Shown here in pieces: positions 39,987-47,704 of a stretch of 52,474 nt of DNA. The position numbers were made by a program, and so were the translations under genes. Source of the DNA: Gammaproteobacteria bacterium SG8_30. GTDB lineage: Bacteria > Pseudomonadota > Gammaproteobacteria > Steroidobacterales > Steroidobacteraceae. The notes beneath the pieces are model-generated. The model searched no databases. It was not told the DNA's origin and saw nothing but the letters and a program-made list of their open reading frames with translations. The number at the start of each line of letters is the position of its first letter. The stretch's first letter is position 1. The DNA is taken from assembly GCA_001303245.1 (NCBI GenBank), contig LJNS01000017.1:1-52474 (forward strand), read 5' to 3'.

Positions 39987-40454
39987 ATGGATCGCAGGCT
40001 CGCAATGCTGATCGTGACGGTGGCCGGGCTGGTGATGGGCAGTGCCGGTGTCGCCCAGATCAACGAGGTCCCCATGAAGGGCGAGGGCAACGACTGGGTC
40101 AAGGAGCTCGACCTGAAGGGGCGCATGGACTGGGAGTGGATCGAGACCTACACGGACGAGGTCTACTTCGCGACGAGACAGGACTACCAGCGCGACGGCG
40201 ACATCGTCACGATGTGGACGCGCATCGAGTACCGGGTCCCGAAGACGCCAGGGCCCTACCAGAGCGTCGCGAGCCGCGACAGGTGGGACTGCAAGAACCG
40301 GCGCCAGGCCAACGTGAGCATCGTCTACTACCGGTGGCACAACCTCGAGGACAACGACCCGAATACGGCCGTGACCTCGCTGGAGAGCTGGGACGGGGTA
40401 GAGCCGGGATCCCTGGGCGAAACGCTGCTCGAGTTTGCCTGCGGCCTCGAGTGA
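39987..40454 (+). CDS. Exported protein resembling surface-adhesin E family
   Basis: A 155-residue protein with a signal peptide (about residues 1-24, ending GVAQ). The mature part has the pattern of the adhesin E-like group: MDWEWIETYTDEVYFATRQD, VTMWTRIEYR, SVASRDRWDCKNRRQANVSI and LLEFACGL, with Cys residues that could form a disulfide. It would be in the periplasm or surface-attached. Family membership is likely but weak; function is unknown. GGGGAGGAG precedes ATG 39987. It is divergent from rtcA and upstream of the HemG-like gene. Confidence 0.6.
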   Translation: MDRRLAMLIVTVAGLVMGSAGVAQINEVPMKGEGNDWVKELDLKGRMDWEWIETYTDEVYFATRQDYQRDGDIVTMWTRIEYRVPKTPGPYQSVASRDRWDCKNRRQANVSIVYYRWHNLEDNDPNTAVTSLESWDGVEPGSLGETLLEFACGLE

Positions 40455-40565
40455 GCCGGCGCCGCCGCGGCGATCAAGGGTGATTGCCCTAGCGGCCGCT
40501 GGTAGAAAGGATGCGACAGAAAGGCGGCCGACCGGACGGTGGGCGCCGGGGCGGAAAGGAGACCC

Positions 40566-41129
40566 ATGATGATTCCCATCCTCGTTGCCTACGGAACGAC
40601 GGAAGGCCAGAGCCAGAAGATCGCGGAGTTCATGGCGGAGGCCGTGCGGGCGGAGGGCTATCGCGCCGAACTGATGGACGTCAGCCGCGAGCAGGCAGCC
40701 ATCGTGAACCCGGTCTACGCCGGGGTCATTCTCGGCGGTTCCGTCCACGCGGGCCGCCACTCGCCGGCGCTGGAGCGCTTCGCCAGGCGGCACGGCGACT
40801 GGCTCAAGACCGTTCCGGTGGGATTTTTCTCGGTCAGCCTGACCTCCGCCCACGAGGGCGACACCAGCCGGCGCGAGGCCAGGCGGATGCTGGACGACTT
40901 CCTGAAGCGCACGGGCCTCGAGCCGGTGCGGACCTGCCTGCTGGCCGGCGCGTTGCGCTACAGCCGGTACGGCCTCCTCAAGCGCTGGATGATGCGCCGC
41001 ATCGCCCGCAAGGAGGGCGGCGGCACCGACACGTCGCGCGACTACGAGTACACGGACTGGGACGACGCGCGACTGTTCGCGCTGGAGTTCGCCCGGGAAG
41101 TGGAGGGCGCCCGCAGGCACGCTGCCTGA
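40566..41129 (+). CDS. HemG-like flavodoxin-fold protein (protoporphyrinogen oxidase-type)
   Basis: A 187-residue flavoprotein. The FMN-binding loop is LVAYGTTEGQSQKIAEFMAE; GVILGGSVHAGRHSPALERF, VPVGFFSVSLTSA and EGGGTDTSRDYEYTDWD are typical of HemG-type proteins. HemG oxidises protoporphyrinogen IX in haem synthesis using quinone; other members of the fold do different reactions, so the assignment is by motif only. AAAGGAG lies 6 bases before ATG 40566. A strong hairpin follows the gene. Confidence 0.82.
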   Translation: MMIPILVAYGTTEGQSQKIAEFMAEAVRAEGYRAELMDVSREQAAIVNPVYAGVILGGSVHAGRHSPALERFARRHGDWLKTVPVGFFSVSLTSAHEGDTSRREARRMLDDFLKRTGLEPVRTCLLAGALRYSRYGLLKRWMMRRIARKEGGGTDTSRDYEYTDWDDARLFALEFAREVEGARRHAA

Positions 41130-41155
41130 TCTCGACGAGCGGCGGGCGCGCTATC

Positions 41156-41184
41156 ATGCCGGGAGCCGGGCCGGCCCCCGGCAT
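41156..41184 (+). terminator. Hairpin after the HemG-like gene
   Basis: An 8-bp outer stem (ATGCCGGG / CCCGGCAT) encloses an inner GC palindrome (GCCGG-G-CCGGC). It lies 27 bases after the stop. No T-run follows. It may act as a terminator or RNA end. Confidence 0.45.
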
Positions 41185-41311
41185 CGAAGGCTGTCGCGGT
41201 GTCCGTCCTGAGCCATGTTGCCGCCGCGCTGAACGAGCGCCGTCCGCTGACAGGGGCAGGCATGCTCGACGTCATACGCTGACGCCTGACCGGGGAGGGG
41301 GAGTGGACCGG

Positions 41312-42331
41312 ATGCGAGTGGTCGTGATGGCGGGCGTGACGGCACTCGCCGGCTGCTTCGCCGCAGCGGCGCTGGCCCAGGGCCAGGACTCGACGGCGGC
41401 GGAGCGCAACCTGCGGATCATGGCCGAGATGCTGCCCGGCATCTACGACAACGCCAACCAGCACTACTTCGACGAGCGCCGCGACCTGGCAGCGGCCGAC
41501 CGGCACTTGCGCGTGAACACGACGATCTCGCGCGTCGAAGCTCCGGCTTTCGGAGAGTACGCCTTTCTCTGGGTGAACCGTGTCCATGCCGGTGATGGCG
41601 AGCAGGCTTCCTACCGTGTCGCCACCCTGTCGGCGGATGCCCGCGGCGAGGAGGTCGTCATGCGCCACTACCTGCGCATGGACGGGTCGATCGAGACGGG
41701 CGATCTGGCCCGACTGACGCCGTCCGACCTGCGACGCACGGAGGGTTGCGACTACTTCTTCCGGCGCCGCGCCGACCACTTCCGCGGCAGCCAGCGGCAG
41801 GGTGCCTGCCGGTTCGACTGGGACGGTCATCCCGTCTACACCGACAACACGATCGAGCTTTCGGCCTCGAGCCTGTGGTTTCACGATCACAAGTACCTGG
41901 CGGACACGGGCGAGCGCATCACGGGCGTGACTTCTGGAGAACCGTTCTGGCTCGAGCGGGCGCGCATCTTTCACTGCTATGCAGACATTCCGGGGGTCGG
42001 TGGCGGCCGGGCCATCCCGTTCGAGCGATACGACGACATCACGCTGCAGGACAGGGGCGGGCTGCACTGGTTCACGACGCGCGAGGCCGAGCCGCGCGAG
42101 ATCGGCATTCTGCTGCAGTCGGTCACCTGGCACGTGCTCAACGAGCGGGGCGGCAACTTCAATCGCGACTCGCTGGTGCTCTACGTGATGGAGAAGCTCG
42201 CCGACGGCAGCGTCAAGGAGCACGGCTACGCGTTCACCGAGCCCTCGGCGGAGCGCATCGGCCAGAACCTGAAGTGGATGCTGGTGAACTGCTCGATGGT
42301 CCCTCGCGACGAGGCGAGGCCGGAATTGTAG
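41312..42331 (+). CDS. CpcT/CpeT-family protein
   Basis: A 339-residue exported protein. The N-terminus is signal-like (VTALAGCFAAAALAQG); LAGC could be a lipobox. The body matches the chromophore-lyase CpcT/CpeT family: LPGIYDNANQHYFDERRD, MRHYLRMDGS, the paired Cys block EGCDYFFRRRADHFRGSQRQ followed by GACRF, and ELSASSLWFHDHKYLADTG. Family members attach bilins to phycobiliproteins in cyanobacteria, but homologues also exist in bacteria without phycobilisomes. None of the phycobilisome genes is here, so another role is likely. ATG 41312 follows a purine-rich stretch; GTG 41303 is another option. Confidence 0.78.
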   Translation: MRVVVMAGVTALAGCFAAAALAQGQDSTAAERNLRIMAEMLPGIYDNANQHYFDERRDLAAADRHLRVNTTISRVEAPAFGEYAFLWVNRVHAGDGEQASYRVATLSADARGEEVVMRHYLRMDGSIETGDLARLTPSDLRRTEGCDYFFRRRADHFRGSQRQGACRFDWDGHPVYTDNTIELSASSLWFHDHKYLADTGERITGVTSGEPFWLERARIFHCYADIPGVGGGRAIPFERYDDITLQDRGGLHWFTTREAEPREIGILLQSVTWHVLNERGGNFNRDSLVLYVMEKLADGSVKEHGYAFTEPSAERIGQNLKWMLVNCSMVPRDEARPEL

Positions 42332-42350
42332 AAGACCTGGGAGGCAGGCC

Positions 42351-43436
42351 ATGGAACGGTCGACGATATTGCAGCTGGGACCGGAGCCGATCGACATCGT
42401 CGGCGACGTGCACGGGCACGTCGGGCCCCTCGGGCGTCTGCTCGACCTGATGGGCTATGCGGAGGACGGCACCCACCCCGAGGGCCGGCGGCTCGTCTTC
42501 CTGGGCGACCTGTGCGATCGCGGCCCAAACAGCCCCGGCGTGTTCGAGCTGGTGATGCGAGCCGTCGAGGCCGGCGGGGCGATCTGCCTGCTCGGCAACC
42601 ACGAGCAGGCGCTGATCGACCCGGACCCGAACGAGCGCCAGAAGGCCGGCAACGCCTGGTTCTTCGGCGACGAGTCCGGCTGCAGCAAGGACGAGGAGGA
42701 CTTCGGACCGTTCGTCCGGGTGCAGGCGTCGCAGCGTGAGCGGATCGAGACCTTCTGCGATTCGCTGCCCTTGGCGGTCGAGCATCCGCAAGTGCGGGTC
42801 GTGCACGCCTGCTGGGACCCGCCGAGCCTCGAGTTCGTGCGTTCCCTCGGCCCGGCGCCGAACCGCGAGATCATCGCGGCCGCGAACGCACGCGCGGTCG
42901 AGCACCTACGCAAGGAGGGACTGCATGAGCGCTTCCCCGCGGCCAAGGCGGCGCTGGAGGGAAGGCGCCGGGTCCACGAATGGGCGCCCGACCGAGGCGT
43001 CACAGTCGAGGAACAGTGGCTGATCGACGACCTCGTGCCCGGCGAGCACATCGAGCAGCGGGAGAACCCGGTCCGCGTGTTGACCTCCGGTCCGGAATGG
43101 CCGGCCCGGATGCCCATGTGGCTTGGCAAGAAGTGGCGGTTCCTCGAGCGCGTCGCCTGGTGGCGCGAGCATCCCGTGGACCGGCCCACGATCTTCGGGC
43201 ACTACTGGCGCCAGCGCGAGCACCTGCACATGGCGCCCTACGACGAGCACGCCCGGCTGTTCGACGAGACCGGCCCCGGAGAGTGGCTGGGACCCGGCCG
43301 GCTCGCCCTGTGCATCGACTATCGCTGGCCGCGCGACTGGAGCAAGGCGGCACTCGCCGCGTACCGGCCGGACCGCGGCGAACTGATCTTCCACGACGGC
43401 GAGCGTCTCGACAGCCGCTGGGGCGAGCGGGGTTGA
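42351..43436 (+). CDS. Calcineurin-like metallophosphoesterase
   Basis: A 361-residue phosphatase with the five metal-binding blocks: IDIVGDVHGHV, FLGDLCDRGPNSPG, LLGNHEQAL, VVHACWDPPS and FGHYWR. It resembles ApaH/PrpE-type Ser/Thr or diadenosine phosphatases. The C-terminal half is large and Arg/Trp-rich and has no known additional domain. The substrate is unknown. It starts 19 bases after the CpcT-like gene and is followed by the YhhN gene after 22 bases, so the three may share a message. Confidence 0.88.
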   Translation: MERSTILQLGPEPIDIVGDVHGHVGPLGRLLDLMGYAEDGTHPEGRRLVFLGDLCDRGPNSPGVFELVMRAVEAGGAICLLGNHEQALIDPDPNERQKAGNAWFFGDESGCSKDEEDFGPFVRVQASQRERIETFCDSLPLAVEHPQVRVVHACWDPPSLEFVRSLGPAPNREIIAAANARAVEHLRKEGLHERFPAAKAALEGRRRVHEWAPDRGVTVEEQWLIDDLVPGEHIEQRENPVRVLTSGPEWPARMPMWLGKKWRFLERVAWWREHPVDRPTIFGHYWRQREHLHMAPYDEHARLFDETGPGEWLGPGRLALCIDYRWPRDWSKAALAAYRPDRGELIFHDGERLDSRWGERG

Positions 43437-43458
43437 GGAAGCCGGTCGTGTTGTCGGG

Positions 43459-44106
43459 ATGACGCCGAGCCTGGCCGCCACCGTGGTCGCCGCCGTGACG
43501 CTGGCGGCGCTGCTGTGGTGGGGCGAGCGAACGGCAAGCGCCCGGGCCCGCTGGGCGCTCAAGCCCGCGACCTCGGCGCTGTTCCTGCTGGTCGCGTTTC
43601 TTCAGGGTCCCGGGAGCGCATACGATGTCTGGATCGTCGCCGGGCTCGCACTCTGCGCCGTGGGCGACGTTGCGCTCATCTCACGCGAGCGATCGTGGTT
43701 CCTGACGGGCCTCGTCGCGTTCCTGCTGGGGCACGCGGCCTACATCGCGGCCTTCTCCCAGCGGACATCGCTTGCCGCGCCCGACCCGCTCGCGGTCGCC
43801 CTCGTCGCCGCGACGGGACTCGGCATCTTCCTGTACCTGCGGCCACGCGTCGGGCGCATGCTCGTGCCGGTGGTCGCCTACATGGTCGTCATCAGCGTCA
43901 TGCTGGCGGCGGCCTGGACCGTCGCGGTGGCGGAGCCGGGCGTTTCGGGGCGACGGCTGCTACTGGCTGCGGTGCTCTTCTACCTCTCCGACATCACGGT
44001 CGCGCGCGACCGTTTCGTCACCGGGCCGCGGTTCCTGAACCGGCTGGTCGGCCTGCCTCTTTACTACTCGGCCCAGTTCCTGTTCGCCTTCTCGATCGGC
44101 GGCTGA
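43459..44106 (+). CDS. Lysoplasmalogenase (YhhN family)
   Basis: A 215-residue membrane protein with about eight helices. Key motifs: RWALKPATSALFLLVAF, CAVGDVALISRERSWFLTGL, FLLGHAAYIAAF, VAYMVVISVMLAAAW, LFYLSDITVARDRF and PLYYSAQFLFAFSI. The conserved KP, GD, YM-IS, SD and YYxAQ positions match the TMEM86/YhhN family, which hydrolyses the vinyl-ether bond of lysoplasmalogens. In bacteria its true substrate is rarely known. Plausibly co-transcribed with the phosphatase upstream. Confidence 0.88.
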   Translation: MTPSLAATVVAAVTLAALLWWGERTASARARWALKPATSALFLLVAFLQGPGSAYDVWIVAGLALCAVGDVALISRERSWFLTGLVAFLLGHAAYIAAFSQRTSLAAPDPLAVALVAATGLGIFLYLRPRVGRMLVPVVAYMVVISVMLAAAWTVAVAEPGVSGRRLLLAAVLFYLSDITVARDRFVTGPRFLNRLVGLPLYYSAQFLFAFSIGG

Positions 44107-44117
44107 GCCGGCCGCCG

Positions 44118-44133
44118 TCGCGGCAAGCCGCGA
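44118..44133 (+). terminator. Short hairpin after YhhN gene
   Basis: TCGCGGC and GCCGCGA form a stem around two A, 11 bases after the stop. It is short and has no T-run; a weak end signal at best. Confidence 0.25.
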
Positions 44134-44182
44134 TGCGGGACAGGCACACAGCCGTGTAGCCTCTTCGCCAGGATCCCTGCCC

Positions 44183-44848
44183 ATGACGGCCTCCGCTGGC
44201 ATCGACGAGCGCGCACTGCGAATCGCAGCGGGGGCGGCGGTCCTGCACGGTGACCTCCGGATGCCGCGGTCACCGGCGGGCCTCGTGCTCTTCGCCCACG
44301 GCAGTGGCAGCAGCCGCAGGAGCGTTCGCAACCGCTTCGTCGCGGAAATCCTCAACGATGCCGGCATCGCCACGCTGCTCTTCGACCTGCTGACCGAAGC
44401 CGAGGAGGCGATCGACCTTCGCACGCGGCAGCTGCGTTTCGATATCGAGCTGCTGATTCGCCGGCTCTCGATGACGACCGCTTGGGTGCTGGCAGACGAC
44501 GACCTCGGCTCGATGCCGCTCGGCTACTTCGGCGCCAGCACCGGTGCCGCGGCAGCGCTCGGTGCGAGCTGCGAGCACCCGGAAGTGCGCGCCGTCGTGT
44601 CGCGGGGCGGGCGGCCGGATCTGGCGGGCCCGTTGCTCGGGCACGTGCGCGCCGCGACGCTGCTGATCGTGGGCGGCGACGACTACGGGGTGATCGAGCT
44701 CAACGAGCAGGCGCTGGCACGCCTGCAGTGCGAGGCGCGCCTCGAGATCGTGCCGGGTGCGACGCACCTTTTCGAGGAACCGGGCACGCTCGAGCAAGCC
44801 GCGCGGCTCGCCGCCGACTGGTTCGCGGCCCACTTGCCGGCTCCCTGA
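44183..44848 (+). CDS. Alpha/beta-hydrolase (dienelactone hydrolase-like)
   Basis: A 221-residue soluble hydrolase. The oxyanion loop is LVLFAHGSGSSRRSVRNR, the nucleophile elbow is LGYFGASTGAAAAL (Gly-x-Ser-x-Gly), the acid probably lies in IVGGDDYGV and the His is in VPGATHLFEEPGTLEQ. The set matches the dienelactone-hydrolase-like group often placed near stress genes. The substrate is unknown. It starts 76 bases after the lysoplasmalogenase, beyond the weak hairpin, and precedes the DksA-like gene. Confidence 0.85.
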   Translation: MTASAGIDERALRIAAGAAVLHGDLRMPRSPAGLVLFAHGSGSSRRSVRNRFVAEILNDAGIATLLFDLLTEAEEAIDLRTRQLRFDIELLIRRLSMTTAWVLADDDLGSMPLGYFGASTGAAAALGASCEHPEVRAVVSRGGRPDLAGPLLGHVRAATLLIVGGDDYGVIELNEQALARLQCEARLEIVPGATHLFEEPGTLEQAARLAADWFAAHLPAP

Positions 44849-44860
44849 GGACCCGCGGTG

Positions 44861-44890
44861 GCCTTCGTAACATTACTTATTGCCAGCGAC
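44861..44890 (+). promoter_or_regulatory. GTAACA-containing promoter-like stretch before the DksA-like gene
   Basis: GCCTTCGTAACATTACTTAT is an AT-rich island about 90 bases before the start. GGCCTT and GTAACA are also found together near 24482-24493, and GTAACA occurs (minus strand) before hsp20. It is a candidate shared promoter element, not a proven one. Confidence 0.3.
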
Positions 44891-44955
44891 GCTCCGGGGG
44901 CGCCCCATAAAAACGGTGGGGCAGGAGGCCTCATCGAGAACGCGAGGAGTGGCTA

Positions 44956-45354
44956 ATGAATCAACCACTTACCAGTGCCCAGCTGAGCACGCTCAAGACG
45001 GCGCTGCGCGGCCGCTTCGAGGAGCTGCTGGAGGAGGTGCGCCAGGACCTCGTCAAGGCGGACGACGATCGTGCGGCGCTCCTGTCGGACCGGGTCCGGG
45101 ATCTCGAGGACGAGTCCCTGATGGACCTGATCGCGGACATCGAGCTCGCCGACATCGACCGTGACCTCGAGGAACTGCGGGATGTCGAGGCGGCGCTCGG
45201 CCGCGTCCGCGAAGGCAGCTACGGTTTCTGCCTCAAGTGCGAAGAGCCCATTCCATTCGAGCGGCTCCGCGCATATCCGGCGGCCAGTCGTTGCCGGCGC
45301 TGTCAGTCGCTTTACGAGAAGACCTACGCTCACCAGCCCTCGCCGAGCCTCTGA
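44956..45354 (+). CDS. DksA/TraR-family zinc-finger regulator
   Basis: A 132-residue protein with the DksA/TraR layout: a long charged helix pair (about 10-85; LRGRFEELLEEVRQDLVKAD and DESLMDLIADIELADIDRDL) and a C-terminal Cys4 finger, CLKCEEPIPF with CRRCQSLYEK. It would enter the RNA polymerase secondary channel and alter transcription. The coiled-coil tip does not show the DxxDxA motif of DksA, so ppGpp synergy may be absent. GAGGAG lies 7 bases before ATG 44956. It is close to, and convergent with, a YbhB-like gene. Confidence 0.88.
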   Translation: MNQPLTSAQLSTLKTALRGRFEELLEEVRQDLVKADDDRAALLSDRVRDLEDESLMDLIADIELADIDRDLEELRDVEAALGRVREGSYGFCLKCEEPIPFERLRAYPAASRCRRCQSLYEKTYAHQPSPSL

Positions 45355-45360
45355 GCGCGG

Positions 45361-45834
45361 TCAGTCCTTCTCGTAGGTGCCGATGAGCTCGAAAGTCCCG
45401 AGCACGTGGTCCTGCATGGCTTTCTCGAGTTCGGACTTGGCAGGCACCTCGAGGTCCGGCAGGACGGTGTCCAGCGCGTAGAGCTTGTGGAAGTAGCGGT
45501 GCCTGCCGACGGGTGGGCACGGCCCTCCGTATCCCGATCGACCCCAGTCGTTCTTTCCCTGGCGCGTACCCTTCGGCAGGGAAGTCGGCTCGATGCCCGC
45601 CTCGAGGCCGATCGCCGTCGGCGGAATGTTGTAGAGCACCCAGTGTACCCAGGTGCGCTTGGGAGCTGCCGGGTCCGGCGCGTCGGGGTCGTCGACGATC
45701 AGCGCCAGGCTCTGCGTTCCGGCGGGGAGTCCGCTCCAGGCGAGCGGCACCGACAGGTCTTCGCCCTGGCAGGTGTAGCGCCGGGGGATCGGCCCGCCAG
45801 GCTCGAAGGCCGGCGACGTCAATGCGAGTGCCAT
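45361..45834 (-). CDS. YbhB/YbcL-family (PEBP-like, Raf kinase inhibitor-like) protein
   Basis: A 157-residue phosphatidylethanolamine-binding-like protein. Motifs: LTSPAFEPGGPIPRRYTCQG, SLALIVDDPDAPDP, WVHWVLYNIPP, GRSGYGGPCPPVGRHRYFHK and LYALDTVLPD. These line the family's conserved anion-binding pocket (DPDAP and HRYFHKLYAL). Function in bacteria is unknown. ATG 45834 (MALALTSPAF) is favoured over an upstream ATG at 45849 by comparison with family starts. It overlaps nothing and converges on the DksA-like gene. Confidence 0.92.
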   Translation of the reverse strand: MALALTSPAFEPGGPIPRRYTCQGEDLSVPLAWSGLPAGTQSLALIVDDPDAPDPAAPKRTWVHWVLYNIPPTAIGLEAGIEPTSLPKGTRQGKNDWGRSGYGGPCPPVGRHRYFHKLYALDTVLPDLEVPAKSELEKAMQDHVLGTFELIGTYEKD

Positions 45835-45887
45835 GAGGATCTCCAGCATCGGCTCGGAGTCGGGTGGGGGTTGGATCGAGCGGTTCC

Positions 45888-46079
45888 ATGATGCACGGCG
45901 ACCGGCGCACGTGCGTCCGCGTCAACCTGTACGCGGCTTGCGCGTTCTGCTCACGAAAGCTCGCCTTTCCGAGAGAAGACATGGAAGCGTTACCGGCGGG
46001 CGGTGCAGGTGAGGCTTGCCTCCGCTGTCGTCAGTCGGGGCGAATGACGCCCGGAACGTCCTGCCGAGCCACCCGGTGA
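45888..46079 (+). CDS. Possible 63-residue zinc-ribbon-like protein
   Basis: A small plus-strand frame with two CxxC pairs: AACAFCSRKLAFPRED and GEACLRCRQSGRM, 25 residues apart, which would suit a zinc ribbon. It starts MMHGDRRTC, 53 bases from the divergent YbhB start, and ends inside the 3' end of the convergent gene at 46031. No ribosome site is clear. The Cys spacing is unlikely to be chance, but no family is recognised. Confidence 0.35.
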   Translation: MMHGDRRTCVRVNLYAACAFCSRKLAFPREDMEALPAGGAGEACLRCRQSGRMTPGTSCRATR

Positions 46080-46489
46080 AGGTGGGACTGCTCGTCGCCG
46101 GCGGCGCCTGCGAGGAACCTGGCCTCCGCCGTCGCGATGACCGTGGCGTCCGGCGTGCCGTTCGTCACGAGTACCAGGCGAAAGCGGTTGTAGCCGCCCG
46201 CGTCGCGCTCGGCCCGCCCCTGCACGACAAGTGCCTGGACACGATCCGCCTGGGTGTGGGACCTCGGGGCGCCGACCAGGCAAATCAGCAGCCTGCCACC
46301 GACCTGAAGGCGCACCGTCGGCAACTCGCCACAGCCAGGACGATCCATCCGGATCGAGCGCAGCACGTCGTCCGGGCACCCGCAGCCGAGCGTGCCGCGA
46401 ACGAAACCGGCCACTTCGTCGAGCGTCTGGCCGGCCAGTTGCCGGGCCGGCGGGGAGTCGGGCTCCGGATCGGGGAATGTCGCTTTCAT
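46031..46489 (-). CDS. Conserved hypothetical protein with CxC motif
   Basis: A 152-residue soluble protein. The segment VAGFVRGTLGCGCPDDVLRS with a Cys-Gly-Cys core is seen in a small group of conserved proteins without a known role; the later LQVGGRLLICLVG, YNRFRLVLVTNG and ATVIATAEARFLAG are well-formed strands. The Cys pair may bind a metal or form a redox site. It starts at ATG 46489 (MKATFPDPEPD). It is divergent from the lipoprotein gene, and its 3' end overlaps the zinc-ribbon-like frame. Confidence 0.7.
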   Translation of the reverse strand: MKATFPDPEPDSPPARQLAGQTLDEVAGFVRGTLGCGCPDDVLRSIRMDRPGCGELPTVRLQVGGRLLICLVGAPRSHTQADRVQALVVQGRAERDAGGYNRFRLVLVTNGTPDATVIATAEARFLAGAAGDEQSHLHRVARQDVPGVIRPD

Positions 46490-46664
46490 GTCGCTGTCGT
46501 TGGCCCTCGGGACAACTTGCCAGGAGACGGTCGCAGCCGGCGCTGTCGGCGGGTGGAAGTCGCCATTGTGAGACAGCGGTTCACGAACGGTTCAGGGCAC
46601 GGATTGTCATACTACACGCACCGGTCGGGAGACCGGGCCAGGCACCGAAACCAGGAGATTCAAC

Positions 46665-47582
46665 GTGTTGCCCCAGAAGCGCTTTGCCCCAGCATGGACC
46701 TTGCCTGCCGCACTCGTGGCGCTGGCCCTTGCCGCCTGCGGCGGCTCGAAGCAGCCCGAGCCGGCGCCCGCGCCGGCGCCGCCCGCGGATACCGCGCAGT
46801 CCGAGACGCCGCCCGACGAGCAGGTCGTAGAGAGCGAGGCCGCGGCGGCGGAAGACGAGCTCGCGACGAGGGAGGAGGAGCTGGCCAAGCGCGAGGCCGA
46901 GCTCGCACTCAAGGAACGGGAAGCCGAGATCGCCCGGCGCGAGGCCGAACTGGCTGCGCGCGAGGCAGCCGCGAAGAAGCCGCCCGCCAAGCCGGCTGCC
47001 ACGACGGCCCAGGTGCCGCCGCCGCCACCGGCCAAGTCGACTCCGCCGCCGCCGCCGCCTCCGCCCCCGCCGCCGCTGGTCATTCCGTCGGGGACACAGT
47101 TCGCCGTCCAGCTCAGCTCACCGGTCACGACCAAGACGGCCAAGGTGGGCGACACCGTCAATGCCACGCTGGTGTCGGACATCATGGTCGACGGCAAGGT
47201 CGCCGTGCCCGCCGGGGCGACCGTGCAGGGCTCGGTGACGCAGGTCGTCTCGGGCAGCAACAAGATCGGCGGGACGCCGACGCTGGGGCTGACCTTCAGC
47301 CAGCTCTATCCCAACCCGGACACCGCCGTGGCCATCTCCGGCAACATCACGCAGGCCGGCCAGAGCGAGACGGGCAAGGACACGGCCAAGATCGCGGGCG
47401 GTGCCCTGATCGGCGGCGTCATCGGCCACCAGATCGACCACGACAAGGGTCGCTACATCGGCGGCCTGCTCGGCGCGGCGGGCGGAGCCGTCGCTGCGCA
47501 GAAGACCGGCGGGGAGGTGGAGCTGCCGGCCGGCACCACCGTGGGCTTCGTGCTCGACGCGCCCGTCGAGGTCAAGCCCTAG
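46665..47582 (+). CDS. Lipoprotein with coiled coil, polyproline and glycine-zipper domain
   Basis: A 305-residue envelope lipoprotein. Signal peptide and lipobox LALAAC, a Glu/Ala/Arg coiled coil (about 65-105, ELATREEELAKREAEL), a Pro-rich spacer containing a run of 11 prolines, then a C-terminal domain with GTQFAVQLSSPVTTKTAKVG, ASLVSD-like strands and the glycine zipper GGALIGGVIGHQIDHDKGRY followed by IGGLLGAAGGAVAA. The layout suggests a protein that spans part of the periplasm or the outer-membrane zone. GTG 46665 has AGGAGA 7 bases upstream. It is not a known named protein. Confidence 0.8.
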   Translation: MLPQKRFAPAWTLPAALVALALAACGGSKQPEPAPAPAPPADTAQSETPPDEQVVESEAAAAEDELATREEELAKREAELALKEREAEIARREAELAAREAAAKKPPAKPAATTAQVPPPPPAKSTPPPPPPPPPPPLVIPSGTQFAVQLSSPVTTKTAKVGDTVNATLVSDIMVDGKVAVPAGATVQGSVTQVVSGSNKIGGTPTLGLTFSQLYPNPDTAVAISGNITQAGQSETGKDTAKIAGGALIGGVIGHQIDHDKGRYIGGLLGAAGGAVAAQKTGGEVELPAGTTVGFVLDAPVEVKP

Positions 47583-47612
47583 CGGTCTGACGAGTAAGAC
47601 TCCTCGGCCTTT

Positions 47613-47645
47613 GCCGGCGGGGCGCCCTGTGAGCGCCCCGCCGGC
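47613..47645 (+). terminator. Perfect 13-bp hairpin after the glycine-zipper lipoprotein gene
   Basis: GCCGGCGGGGCGC and its exact reverse complement flank a 7-base loop, 30 bases after the stop. No T-run follows. It separates two convergent genes and may end transcripts from both sides. Confidence 0.55.
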
Positions 47646-47704
47646 GTTGCGGCTCGCCGCCCGGTGGGTCGTCCCCTGAGCCACCGGGACCTCCAGACTC
47701 GACC

